The notes under the pieces were generated by a model. The model had not been told where the DNA came from and did not search any database. It saw only the letters and a program-made list of their open reading frames with translations. Of a stretch of DNA of 64,000 nucleotides, positions 55,951 through 64,000 are shown one piece after another. The position numbers and the translations under genes are program-made. Location: NCBI RefSeq assembly GCF_900636325.1, contig NZ_LR134263.1, positions 2,294,001 to 2,358,000 on the forward strand. The letters are read 5' to 3'. The DNA comes from Staphylococcus delphini (GTDB lineage Bacteria; Bacillota; Bacilli; Staphylococcales; Staphylococcaceae). Position 1 is the first letter of the stretch. Each line of letters opens with the position of its first letter.

Positions 55951-56859
55951 TTATGGAATGTCGTAGCCTTGTGCAGCAGTATAAATATCGAACCATTCTT
56001 GGTCATGCAATTCAAGTTGGAGTCCATCAATCACTTCGTCAACACGCTCGAGTCGTTCAGTTCCAATAATAGGCATGATATCAGCTGGGTGCTTTTTAAA
56101 CCATGCCGACACTACCGCAGCAACTGAAGTATGATGTGTTTTCGCAATTCGAGTTAATACTGGAAGGACGCGTGCTGCAACTGGATCATTTTCGTCAAAT
56201 AAACGTCCGCCTGCAAACGGACCCCAAGCCATTAACTTCACGCCTTCACGATACATATCATCTATGGTGCCGTCATGAAACGCTTCTAAATGATAAGGTG
56301 AAATTTCAATTTGATTCACTGCGATATGAAATTTGTCGTCTTTCAAACAACGATTTAATAATTCATACTGTGGACGCTGAAAATTAGATACGCCAAATGA
56401 CAACAATTTGCCTTCTTTGACTAAATCTTTTAACGCATCGGTAATTTCACACGGTTTCATGAGTGGCGATGGACGATGAATCAACAAACTATCCAAACAC
56501 TCTACTTGAAATGACTTTAATGAACGCTCAACTGCACGTTTAATATGCTGTTTACTTAAGTCATAACGATGGTCAGTTTGCTCTGGGTAAATTTGATTCG
56601 GCAGGACAATCCCACACTTCGTTACGATTTGAATTTTATCGCGCAGTTCAGGTGACAACGCCAATGCATCTCCAAACATTTTTTCCACAGTGTAATGTCC
56701 GTATATATCCGCATGGTCCATCGTTGTCACACCACGCTCAACAAGTTCATGGATGAAACGATTCATAGCTTGTGTCGATTTCTGCCATTGATGCGCTCGA
56801 AAAAAGCCTTGTATGACTCTAGAATATTTCACATGTTGATTGATAGTGATTTGATCCAT
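55951..56859 (-). CDS. Aldo/keto reductase
   Basis: A 302-residue TIM-barrel NADPH oxidoreductase of the YdhF-like AKR group. Catalytic residues: Asp and Tyr in MDHADIYGHYTVEKMFG, Lys in IVTKCGI, and His in SLLIHRPSPLM; cofactor-binding PIIGTERLERVDE near the end. Substrate unknown. 26 bases downstream of the CobW gene on the same strand, so probably cotranscribed; ribosome site AAGGGG. Confidence 0.87.
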   Translation of the reverse strand: MDQITINQHVKYSRVIQGFFRAHQWQKSTQAMNRFIHELVERGVTTMDHADIYGHYTVEKMFGDALALSPELRDKIQIVTKCGIVLPNQIYPEQTDHRYDLSKQHIKRAVERSLKSFQVECLDSLLIHRPSPLMKPCEITDALKDLVKEGKLLSFGVSNFQRPQYELLNRCLKDDKFHIAVNQIEISPYHLEAFHDGTIDDMYREGVKLMAWGPFAGGRLFDENDPVAARVLPVLTRIAKTHHTSVAAVVSAWFKKHPADIMPIIGTERLERVDEVIDGLQLELHDQEWFDIYTAAQGYDIP

Positions 56860-56885
56860 TTAAACACCCCTTGAATAATCCAGAA

Positions 56886-57815
56886 TTAAGTAAATTGTAA
56901 CATATCTAATTGATTTCTTAACATGGCCTTATCTAATTGTTCGCCTATGATGACAATAGAAGTTGGGAGTGTCAGGTGACCTACACTTTCAATAGCGGGC
57001 AACCCTTCTGAATATTGAATTAAGAAGATCTCGTCTGGTTGTTCGCGCAAACGGATATAGCCTTTTAGTCGCAATACATTGTCAGGTAGCCTTAAAATGA
57101 ATTGTACAAGTGCTTCCTGAGAGACGGCACTATTGAAGTGATATTGTAAACTCGTATAATGTGCATGAGTATGACTATGAACCCCGGTCACATCGACATT
57201 TTGTGCATTTGCACCTTTTTCAATTACTTTCAATGTTTCACCATATTGCGTGAGAACGATACGACTTTTAGGTGATAGCGCCTTAATCTCTTTAATCACC
57301 ATTTGAAGTTGTGCGTCATTGTCTACTAAATCCACTTTATTAACCAGTATCGTTTGACTCGCACGAACTTGATCTTCCATTAAAGCTTTCGTTTGTGCAG
57401 TATTGTCATGTCGTTTCATAAATCTGACGCTATCAACTAAGCCTATTGTTTCTATTGATGAAAATGCATCTACTAATAAAGGGTCTTGACAGGCAACCAA
57501 AATATCAATCGGATTTGCAACACCCGTCGCTTCTACAATGATATAATTAACTTCTGCATCACGTGTTAATTGGTACAAATGCGCAATTAAATCGTGTTGA
57601 ATATCGCAGCAAATACACCCTTGTAATGCTGATTGTTGTACATGATATTGACTCAAAAGATGACTGTCTACATCAAAATCACCAAATTCATTTACAATGA
57701 GTGCAACTTTCTCATCTTTTTTTAATATTTGCGTCATATAATGATTTAAGAATGTGGTTTTGCCACTTCCGAGAAATCCATGTATCAATATGAGTGATGT
57801 TTGTTTTTTAAACAT
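56886..57815 (-). CDS. CobW-family GTPase (COG0523), metal chaperone-like
   Basis: A 309-residue G3E GTPase: Walker A HGFLGSGKTTFLNHY, the CxCC metal motif GCICCDI, guanine motif NKVDLVD, and a C-terminal CobW domain after a His-containing linker (VHSHTHAHY). Members load zinc or other metals onto proteins, often under zinc limitation. No clear Zur box is seen upstream. ATG at 57815 follows AAAGGG. Divergent from mgrA, with the promoters in between. Confidence 0.86.
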   Translation of the reverse strand: MFKKQTSLILIHGFLGSGKTTFLNHYMTQILKKDEKVALIVNEFGDFDVDSHLLSQYHVQQSALQGCICCDIQHDLIAHLYQLTRDAEVNYIIVEATGVANPIDILVACQDPLLVDAFSSIETIGLVDSVRFMKRHDNTAQTKALMEDQVRASQTILVNKVDLVDNDAQLQMVIKEIKALSPKSRIVLTQYGETLKVIEKGANAQNVDVTGVHSHTHAHYTSLQYHFNSAVSQEALVQFILRLPDNVLRLKGYIRLREQPDEIFLIQYSEGLPAIESVGHLTLPTSIVIIGEQLDKAMLRNQLDMLQFT

Positions 57816-57884
57816 AAATTTAACCCTTTCTCTCAAAAAAATCTACAAATCTGTTATAATATATGTATATGTCTGACTTTAAAC

Positions 57885-57913
57885 TTGATAAAGTACGCTT
57901 TATCTTCTAAAAT
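57885..57913 (+). promoter_or_regulatory. mgrA promoter with palindromic operator
   Basis: TTGATA (57885-57890), a 17-base spacer, TAAAAT (57908-57913). A perfect palindrome gataaag-tacg-ctttatc (57887-57904) covers most of the -35 and the spacer, where a bound dimer would compete with polymerase. The 5' leader to mgrA would be about 120 bases. Confidence 0.6.
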
Positions 57914-58042
57914 TACTGCATGCTATATTTTAAGGATAGCATAGATTTAAGTGAGAACGGCTTAAATCACTCGATTATGGACGGATTCCCATTCGTGATA
58001 GAAAAAGAGAAAACGGATAGAATGTCTGGAGGAGAACTAATT

Positions 58043-58480
58043 ATGTCTGACCATTTAAACTTAAAAGAGCAAGTATGTTTTAGTTTGTATAACGCACAAA
58101 GACAAGTTAACCGCTATTATTCAAACAAGATTTTCAAAAAATATAAGCTCACGTATCCGCAATTTTTAGTTTTAGAGATTTTATGGGACCAATCCCCTGT
58201 AAATGTGAAAAAAGTTGTAACAGACTTAGCCCTTGATACAGGGACCGTATCACCTTTATTAAAACGTATGGAACAAATTGATTTGATTAAAAGAGAACGT
58301 TCTGAAATCGACCAACGCGAAGTATTTGTTCATTTAACTGAGAAAAGTAAAGCAATGGAACCAGAATTAGCAAATGCATCTCAACTAGTTGCAGAAGCTT
58401 CATCTTTAACACCTGACGAAGTAAACGAACTAACTCGATTATTAGAAAAAGTGATTACAGCTTTTGATGAAAGTAAGTAA
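58043..58480 (+). CDS. mgrA: MarR-family global regulator MgrA
   Basis: A 145-residue redox-sensing regulator almost identical to S. aureus MgrA. The sensing Cys is residue 12 ([19 protein letters not shown]); the winged helix includes [24 protein letters not shown] and the wing [13 protein letters not shown]. MgrA controls efflux pumps such as norA, autolysis, capsule and virulence genes. Start: ATG at 58043 with ggaggag 8 bases before. Preceded by a long leader carrying a palindrome at the promoter. Confidence 0.96.
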   Translation: MSDHLNLKEQVCFSLYNAQRQVNRYYSNKIFKKYKLTYPQFLVLEILWDQSPVNVKKVVTDLALDTGTVSPLLKRMEQIDLIKRERSEIDQREVFVHLTEKSKAMEPELANASQLVAEASSLTPDEVNELTRLLEKVITAFDESK

Positions 58481-58711
58481 ACGACTGTAATCAGTCACTA
58501 CTTCTAAGTCATAAGCAGCGTTTTCGTATTGATATAGATAGACTTGTTTTAGGGGACAATATCAATTTTAACACGATGAAAATATTGGGGCTCGTGTGAT
58601 TGATATTTAAATCTATAACGTTATTGATGTTATGACACTATATTGAGAGCATACCATTTTTTGTTTAACTGATACAACCTTAGTTTATCTATACATACAT
58701 AATCATCATTT
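58481..58711. other. Stretch downstream of mgrA
   Basis: No gene or repeat is seen between the mgrA stop and the terminator hairpin; a long mgrA 3' untranslated region is likely. Confidence 0.35.
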
Positions 58712-58754
58712 AAAAGCGCTTGAATGCCCTCCAACGACATTCTGAGCGCTTTTT
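58712..58754. terminator. Terminator between mgrA and cydC
   Basis: Stem aaaagcgcttgaatg / cattctgagcgctttttt with A- and T-runs on the two sides; suits both converging genes. Confidence 0.8.
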
Positions 58755-58861
58755 TTACACCTCTCATAGCCGATATAACCAGTCGTTTCTTTTTTCATCA
58801 AACCTGCTGTCGTTATTCCACAATAGCTTATTCATTTTTTATACCGTTAGTAATACCTAAC

Positions 58862-60523
58862 CTATCCATGAACTTTTTCAGCTAAAAATTGCTCCGGTGT
58901 CATCTCTCCAATCATCTTTCCTTCTTCCATCTGTATGATTCTATCAAACTGTGTTAAATATTGTACATCATGTGTTGCAACGACCAATGTTTCAGCTTGT
59001 TGATGGATTTGCTGCATCACATGTTTTGTATTTTCTATATCTAGCGCGGTTGTTGGTTCGTCAAGTAGCCAAATCGGAGCTTCTCGCAACATGAGACGCG
59101 CAATTGCTAATCGCTGAAATTCTCCGCCTGACAATGTATTTCGATTAAATGTCACCGGTCGATCTAACACAATATGTTGCAAGCGTAATTGATTGAGCAC
59201 AGTCCGACATTGAGCTGTTGAAGCATCAGTCAATAAATTTTCATAAACTGTACCGTCATAAAAATGTGGCTGTTGCAACATCGTATTTAACTGTTGATAG
59301 TAATGTGTCATATCTAAATCGTTTAGCGCATGGTCACCTATTAAAATTTGGCCTTCACTTGGTGTATAGAGTCCCATTAACAATTGTAATAACGTCGATT
59401 TACCCGAACCAGATCCCCCTACAATGGCGACATGTTCACCTTTACGGATGTGTAGATTTAAATGTTGCACACTTGGACGCTGTTGATGTTGGTAGCATAA
59501 CGTGACATCTTTCAATGTTAACAGTGGCGCACCATGAGACATTTGATGAACGTCTACCTGCTCTTTTCCAATCGCATTTTTACGATGCCCCATCACTTCT
59601 GATAAGTTTTGTTGTGCTAGATCCGTCTCACTTTTATAATCAGCGACTTGACTCATCGGCACAGCTTGTTCTAATAATGTCAAAATCATTAAAATAATGC
59701 TCGTTACATAGACAACATCGACTTGTTGTTGTTCGACCATCACTACCACGAGCACGATACTACCGAGTAATGCTGCCATACTGATTAAATGACGTATATA
59801 ATCGTAAACGAGGTGACTCCGTTGTGTCAGGTGTTCTGCTTGGCTGAATGCCGTTTCGGAAGCCATAAGTTGTGCATTATATTTCTCATCACTCTTAAAT
59901 CGTTTTAACTCATCACGACCTAAAATGTAGTCAAAATACGCATGCATCCAACGCTCCCCTGTTTGATTCACATGTAATCGCACACGTGTCGCTTGTTTAA
60001 CACGTAATGCAGGTAAAATGAATAAAGCAATTACGATTGTAACGACTAAAACGACGGCATGTACCCATGAAAAATAGCTTAAAGCCACTGCCGAAATAAG
60101 CGTCGTGACCCCAATTACAATAGGTGGATAATAGACGCGCAAATATATATTTTGCAACGTTTCCACTTGTGTCACCATTTTGCCGAGTAAATCACTTGAG
60201 CGAAACTTCCGAAAAACATCAGGCACAATCGGAATAAGAGCCCGATAAAGCTGAACCCGCACATCTCTCAACATCGTAAAGGTCGCACGGTGAGAGCGCA
60301 GCCGTTCATAATATTTCGCTATGGCACGTATAAACCCAAATAATTTCACCGTTACAATTAAGCCCATTAAGGCATATAACGGCGCACCTAAAGCACTTTG
60401 AGTAATCATGTAACCACTTAAAAAGAACATGCCCAGTGCAACAAGGCTTCCAAATACACCGATACAAATGGCCATAACAATATCTTTATCCCCCTTAATA
60501 TTGATAACTTGTTGGAGTTTCAT
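58862..60523 (-). CDS. cydC: Thiol reductant ABC exporter subunit CydC
   Basis: A 553-residue half-transporter: six membrane helices (to about residue 300) and an ATPase with Walker A GGSGSGKST, LSGGEFQRLAIARL, LLDEPTTALD and the H-loop VVATHD. Pairs with the upstream gene product to form CydDC, which exports cysteine/glutathione-type thiols and is needed for cytochrome bd assembly in other bacteria. It begins directly after the cydD stop. Substrate in staphylococci is not shown here. Confidence 0.86.
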   Translation of the reverse strand: MKLQQVINIKGDKDIVMAICIGVFGSLVALGMFFLSGYMITQSALGAPLYALMGLIVTVKLFGFIRAIAKYYERLRSHRATFTMLRDVRVQLYRALIPIVPDVFRKFRSSDLLGKMVTQVETLQNIYLRVYYPPIVIGVTTLISAVALSYFSWVHAVVLVVTIVIALFILPALRVKQATRVRLHVNQTGERWMHAYFDYILGRDELKRFKSDEKYNAQLMASETAFSQAEHLTQRSHLVYDYIRHLISMAALLGSIVLVVVMVEQQQVDVVYVTSIILMILTLLEQAVPMSQVADYKSETDLAQQNLSEVMGHRKNAIGKEQVDVHQMSHGAPLLTLKDVTLCYQHQQRPSVQHLNLHIRKGEHVAIVGGSGSGKSTLLQLLMGLYTPSEGQILIGDHALNDLDMTHYYQQLNTMLQQPHFYDGTVYENLLTDASTAQCRTVLNQLRLQHIVLDRPVTFNRNTLSGGEFQRLAIARLMLREAPIWLLDEPTTALDIENTKHVMQQIHQQAETLVVATHDVQYLTQFDRIIQMEEGKMIGEMTPEQFLAEKVHG

Positions 60524-62161
60524 TTATTCTTCACCTCCATTTTCCGTATGCCTTAACGAAAGTTGAATACGATCATCATCAGACTGAATCGTACCATCTG
60601 CTAAATAAATGCGTCGTGTCGCATGCTGGATTGTAGACTGACGGTGTGCAATCGTTAAACGTGTCGTATGTTGGAAATAACGATCTAACGTTTGTTGAAT
60701 CACTTGTTCCGTCGTACTATCCAATCCTGCGACAGGCTCATCTAAAACGACAAACTCTGGCTCTAACAATAATAATCGCGCGAGCTCTATTCTTCTCATT
60801 TCACCGCCAGATAACATTTCGCCACCTTCACCAATCAACGTTTCAATGTCATGTTGAAACCTTTCGACAACGGGCATTAACTGTACCGCTTCCAATGCCG
60901 CAGTAATTTTTTCGGCAGGAACATCATTAAATACAGCGACATTTTCTGCAATCGTCGCATTAAAAATATACGGATTTTGAGAAAGATAACCTATTTTCAA
61001 ATCTTGTCGTTGATACGTGATACGGCCTTCTTGTGGTGACAGTTCACCAATCAACAAACGCACAAATGTGGATTTACCTGCACCACTTGGACCAACTAAT
61101 GCAATACGGTCGCCTTCAAAAATGTCGAGATGCATATCCGTTAATACATTGGACGTCGTATTGGGATAATGGTATTGAAGGTTACGTACTTGAATGAGTG
61201 GTGCTTGATTTTCATCAACATTGATTTCATGACCGGTCACCGCTTCACGTTCTTCTAATGCCGCATGAATCACGTCACTGGCACCTTCACTTTCTTTTCC
61301 TGTATGAAAGGCTTGACCTAAGTCTTTAATCGCATTATAAAATTCAGGGGCCATAATCATCGCAATCGCAGCTGTACCAAAATGTATCGATTGAAATACA
61401 ATCAAGCTTAACCCAACCTCTAAAGCGACTAAACCAATTCCTAACATACTAATAAACTCCAACATTAAGCCAGATAAAAATGCACTTTTTAATATCGTCA
61501 TCGTCTTATCACGAAATTGTGTACTTTCTTCACTAATCGTTTCCACTGCTTGTTCGGAACGGTTAAACAGTTTTAAAGTGACTAACCCTTTCGTCAAACT
61601 TAAGAAACGTTGACCAAATTGATTTAAAAATGTCATTTGATCTTTGGCATCATCACGTGTTTTCAGACCAAAAACAATATAAAAAATAGGAATAAATGGT
61701 GCCGTAACGAGCATAATTAAAGCTGTGGGTATATGCACAAAAAGCATCGTTACAATAATAGCAAGAGGGATAAATGTCGACTTGAACACTTGAGGTAAAT
61801 AATTGCGATAAAACGGCAACATTTCAGACAAGGTTTCCGTCGCCATCGTCAGTCTTTCACCAACAGCTTGTCGCGACACTTGCTGTAATAAGCGTCCTCG
61901 AATCGTCTGTCGAACACGATGTGCCAGTTGCTCCCCTAGCCATCCATTCACAAAATCTAAAGTTGCACGTAATATAAGTGTCAACGCTAAAAACCCAATC
62001 ATGACAGACCATGCTGTAGGTTGGTGCGTGAGAATGCGTTCTAATATAATACCAATCGTTACATTTTGAGCAACGACTGATAGCGCAAGACCGATACAAA
62101 CGATAGCCATAAATATGGGCAAGCTATAAAATTGTTTCGCCCATTGATGTAGTTGTTTCAT
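60524..62161 (-). CDS. cydD: Thiol reductant ABC exporter subunit CydD
   Basis: A 545-residue half-transporter, six helices then an ATPase: GPSGAGKST, YLSQNPYIFNATIAENV, LSGGEMRRIELARLLL, VVLDEPVAGLD and IAHRQS. First gene of cydDC. Its ATG at 62161 is 12 bases from GGAGG; a nearer out-of-frame ATG at 62168 opens a 14-codon frame that overlaps the cydD start (see findings). An in-frame stop just upstream rules out an earlier start. Confidence 0.86.
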   Translation of the reverse strand: MKQLHQWAKQFYSLPIFMAIVCIGLALSVVAQNVTIGIILERILTHQPTAWSVMIGFLALTLILRATLDFVNGWLGEQLAHRVRQTIRGRLLQQVSRQAVGERLTMATETLSEMLPFYRNYLPQVFKSTFIPLAIIVTMLFVHIPTALIMLVTAPFIPIFYIVFGLKTRDDAKDQMTFLNQFGQRFLSLTKGLVTLKLFNRSEQAVETISEESTQFRDKTMTILKSAFLSGLMLEFISMLGIGLVALEVGLSLIVFQSIHFGTAAIAMIMAPEFYNAIKDLGQAFHTGKESEGASDVIHAALEEREAVTGHEINVDENQAPLIQVRNLQYHYPNTTSNVLTDMHLDIFEGDRIALVGPSGAGKSTFVRLLIGELSPQEGRITYQRQDLKIGYLSQNPYIFNATIAENVAVFNDVPAEKITAALEAVQLMPVVERFQHDIETLIGEGGEMLSGGEMRRIELARLLLLEPEFVVLDEPVAGLDSTTEQVIQQTLDRYFQHTTRLTIAHRQSTIQHATRRIYLADGTIQSDDDRIQLSLRHTENGGEE

Positions 62162-62439
62162 CTTTCATTTTCGCCTCCATTTGTATGTGTCATTTCTCCA
62201 TTTTACATGGTCGCCCAATCCCTTTCACGTGAAAAAATTCGACTATTTTTTGTCTAAAATCTTTCAATTAAAGTTTTACTGGCACCATTTTCAAATTCAT
62301 ACACATGATGCGCTTCCTACTGCTCAAGACGTATATTTCAAAAATTTCATGTTAGGAAAAGACATCTTAAATGCGAATATGCTATCATATGCTATGTTAT
62401 ATTAAAATTTACACAAAAATGATTAAAGAGGGTTCTTGT

Positions 62440-63294
62440 ATGTTATTTTTCGAATTAATTAAAGCCATTATTCTTGGTATCGTTGAAGGGATGACTGAGT
62501 TCGCTCCTGTTTCTTCAACAGGACATATGATTTTAGTCGATGATATGTGGTTGAAATCGACTGAGTTTTTAGGACCAGAATCTGCTTTCACCTTTAAAAT
62601 TGTAATCCAACTCGGTTCAATTTTTGCTGCGGCATGGATTTTTCGTCACAAGTATTTCGAAATGTTACATATCGGTAAATATGCACCCACACAACAGCCA
62701 GGCCGTCGTTCAAAACCACGTCGTTTAAATCTCTTACACATTATTATTGGGATGATTCCAGCAGGGGTACTCGGTCTATTATTCGACGATTTGATTGAAA
62801 AATATTTATTTAGCGTACCCACTGTGCTCATCGGTTTATTCCTTGGTGCGATTTATATGATTATTGCCGATAAATTTAGCCTTAACGTTAAAAATCCAAA
62901 AAGCCTTAATGAAATCACTTATTTTCAAGCTTTTGTCATTGGTCTTTCTCAAGCCGTTGCAATGTGGCCAGGATTTTCACGTTCCGGGTCAACCATTTCA
63001 ACAGGGGTATTAATGAAGTTAGACCACAAATCTGCTTCTGACTTCACATTCATTATGGCGGTGCCTGTCATGTTAGCAGCAAGTGGTTTATCGATTATTA
63101 AACATTTAGATTATATCGAATTGGCACATATTCCATTCTACATTTTAGGTTTCTTAGCGGCTTTCACATTCGGTTTTATTTCAATCAAACTGTTCTTGAA
63201 ATTAATTCAAAACGTTAAATTATTACCATTTGCGATTTACCGAATCGTACTTGTCGTCGTGATTGCTGTCGTTTATTTCGGTATTATTAAATAA
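62440..63294 (+). CDS. uppP: Undecaprenyl-diphosphatase
   Basis: A 284-residue BacA/UppP membrane phosphatase that recycles undecaprenyl pyrophosphate for wall synthesis and gives some bacitracin tolerance. Catalytic motifs are intact: GIVEGMTEFAPVSSTGHMIL and WPGFSRSGSTISTGVLM. About eight helices. Start: ATG at 62440, with aaagaggg before; an in-frame ATG at 62371 has no ribosome site. Divergent from cydDC. Confidence 0.95.
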   Translation: MLFFELIKAIILGIVEGMTEFAPVSSTGHMILVDDMWLKSTEFLGPESAFTFKIVIQLGSIFAAAWIFRHKYFEMLHIGKYAPTQQPGRRSKPRRLNLLHIIIGMIPAGVLGLLFDDLIEKYLFSVPTVLIGLFLGAIYMIIADKFSLNVKNPKSLNEITYFQAFVIGLSQAVAMWPGFSRSGSTISTGVLMKLDHKSASDFTFIMAVPVMLAASGLSIIKHLDYIELAHIPFYILGFLAAFTFGFISIKLFLKLIQNVKLLPFAIYRIVLVVVIAVVYFGIIK

Positions 63295-63320
63295 TTGAAG
63301 ATGCATCAAAATATGAGGAA

Positions 63321-63349
63321 GGGGTTGAGACCATTGCGTGTCTAGCCCC
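63321..63349 (+). terminator. Terminator of uppP
   Basis: Stem ggggttgagac / gtctagcccc followed by a T-run. Confidence 0.75.
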
Positions 63350-63677
63350 ACTTTTTTTACCCTTTCAATACTGCCACCGAGTTGAACACTACACACATGA
63401 ATGCTTCCGTCATTTGCATGAGGACTCATAGTGAAAAAGTCATGTCGACATCGGCATCACACTTGCGTGCACCTATCCCCGATTTTAGAAATTCCAAGAA
63501 AATGAGTTCACTTTTTAAATTTTCGTCAAAACAATGTACAATATTATTACAACACGAAATACGTTTAACTTATCGATTTTTGATGTGTGCCATAGTGTAA
63601 CGTCACCATTTAGCGTTTATCGATACGGCTGAAAGGGTAAAAAATCATAAGTATACTCATAATTGGAGGCAACGTTC
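63350..63677. other. Intergenic stretch after uppP
   Basis: No gene or repeat I can support; it should hold the promoter of the next gene. Confidence 0.35.
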
Positions 63678-64000
63678 ATGAATAAAACAATAAAAATGAT
63701 AGTCAATGTTTTACCTGTATTTCTCGTACCACTCATCTTAGAACGCAAAAAATTTAAAGCACATCCCGATGTCCAAAAAGTGACACAAACAACAGTGAAT
63801 ACTTCGAAAACTGTGGCACATAAAACAGGTCAAGTTGCGAATTCTGTGAAAGACTCTGTTGTTTCAGGATCAAGCCATTTAAAAAGCACTATTCAAACTA
63901 AAAAACGTCGTCATGACTACAATAAAGTGATGAAAAAAGAAGCTGAAATCCAACGTTATAATCGTCCTGAAAATGTGCGTGCACGTGGAAAAGAAATTGC
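63678..64000 (+). CDS. Unknown protein, 3' end outside window
   Basis: An open frame runs to the window end: N-terminus MNKTIKMIVNVLPVFLVPLILERKK (a short hydrophobic, signal-like or membrane segment), then a basic, Thr/Ser/Val-rich stretch (QKVTQTTVNTSKTVAHKTGQ) and charged KKRRHDYNKVMKKEAEIQ. Strong ttggaggc 8 bases before ATG supports it. Not recognised. Confidence 0.65.
   Translation, partial: MNKTIKMIVNVLPVFLVPLILERKKFKAHPDVQKVTQTTVNTSKTVAHKTGQVANSVKDSVVSGSSHLKSTIQTKKRRHDYNKVMKKEAEIQRYNRPENVRARGKEI

Noticed and set aside
63382-63600. Plus-strand open frame of 72 codons after uppP
   Set aside because: No ribosome site, peptide without recognisable features, follows a terminator directly.

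Overview
The window is chromosomal DNA of a Staphylococcus. MgrA, NorA, LtaS, MurB, NrdEF, MpfA and the fructose operon all match the staphylococcal versions I know. The gene order follows, in reverse, the mgrA to pepT segment of the S. aureus chromosome as I remember it. Protein divergence, an apparently higher G+C than S. aureus (judged by eye) and the paralogue content suggest another species, perhaps the S. intermedius/pseudintermedius group; the species call is a guess. I see no prophage, transposase, tRNA, rRNA or CRISPR array.

Layout. 1-6.2 kb: 3' part of pepT, glycerate kinase, a bacilliredoxin-like protein (ytxJ), a lipoprotein, a GrpB-like protein, murB and a CHY zinc-finger gene. 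6.4-10.5 kb: class Ib ribonucleotide reductase operon nrdI-nrdE-nrdF on the minus strand, with a promoter overlapped by two NrdR-type boxes and an unusual row of hairpins between nrdE and nrdF. 10.8-17.1 kb: EamA transporter plus queF, two consecutive POT peptide transporters, and a diacylglycerol-kinase-like gene. 17.2-25.6 kb (minus): deoxyribonucleotidase, hisC, a two-gene ABC importer of the OpuB/OpuC (possibly EgtU) type, recQ and an ABC-F ATPase. 25.7-28.6 kb: ZIP transporter and ltaS. 29.2-33.4 kb (minus): pxpB/pxpC and the pabA-pabB-pabC aminodeoxychorismate/pABA genes, with pabC broken into two frames. 33.5-35.5 kb: preQ1 riboswitch and queC-queD-queE. 35.6-41.3 kb: small membrane genes, a CsbB-like glycosyltransferase, mpfA with an elaborate leader, and two gene-poor stretches full of dispersed and tandem repeats. 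41.4-45 kb: fruR-fruK-fruA. 45.2-53.3 kb: small membrane proteins, ybaK, a large teichoic-acid-type glycosyl/glycerophosphotransferase, norA, a three-gene membrane cluster and a malate dehydrogenase. 53.5-55.4 kb: a two-gene AAA ATPase plus RloB-type cassette, probably phage defence. 55.6-64 kb: small membrane protein, aldo/keto reductase, CobW GTPase, mgrA, cydDC, uppP and the start of an unknown gene.

How genes work together. queF (11.7 kb) and queCDE (33.7 kb) together make preQ1, and the end product is sensed by the riboswitch before queC. pabABC supplies p-aminobenzoate for folate. nrdIEF supplies dNTPs. FruR, FruK and FruA import and phosphorylate fructose. MurB, UppP, LtaS, the CsbB-like enzyme and the glycerophosphotransferase serve the cell envelope. 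MgrA is a global regulator that in S. aureus controls norA, which also lies in this window.

Most notable points: the RloA/RloB-type cassette; the mpfA leader, in which a hairpin separates the Shine-Dalgarno from a TTG start; the nrdE-nrdF hairpin array; split pabC; and repeat clusters at sites where S. aureus carries saePQRS and nagA.
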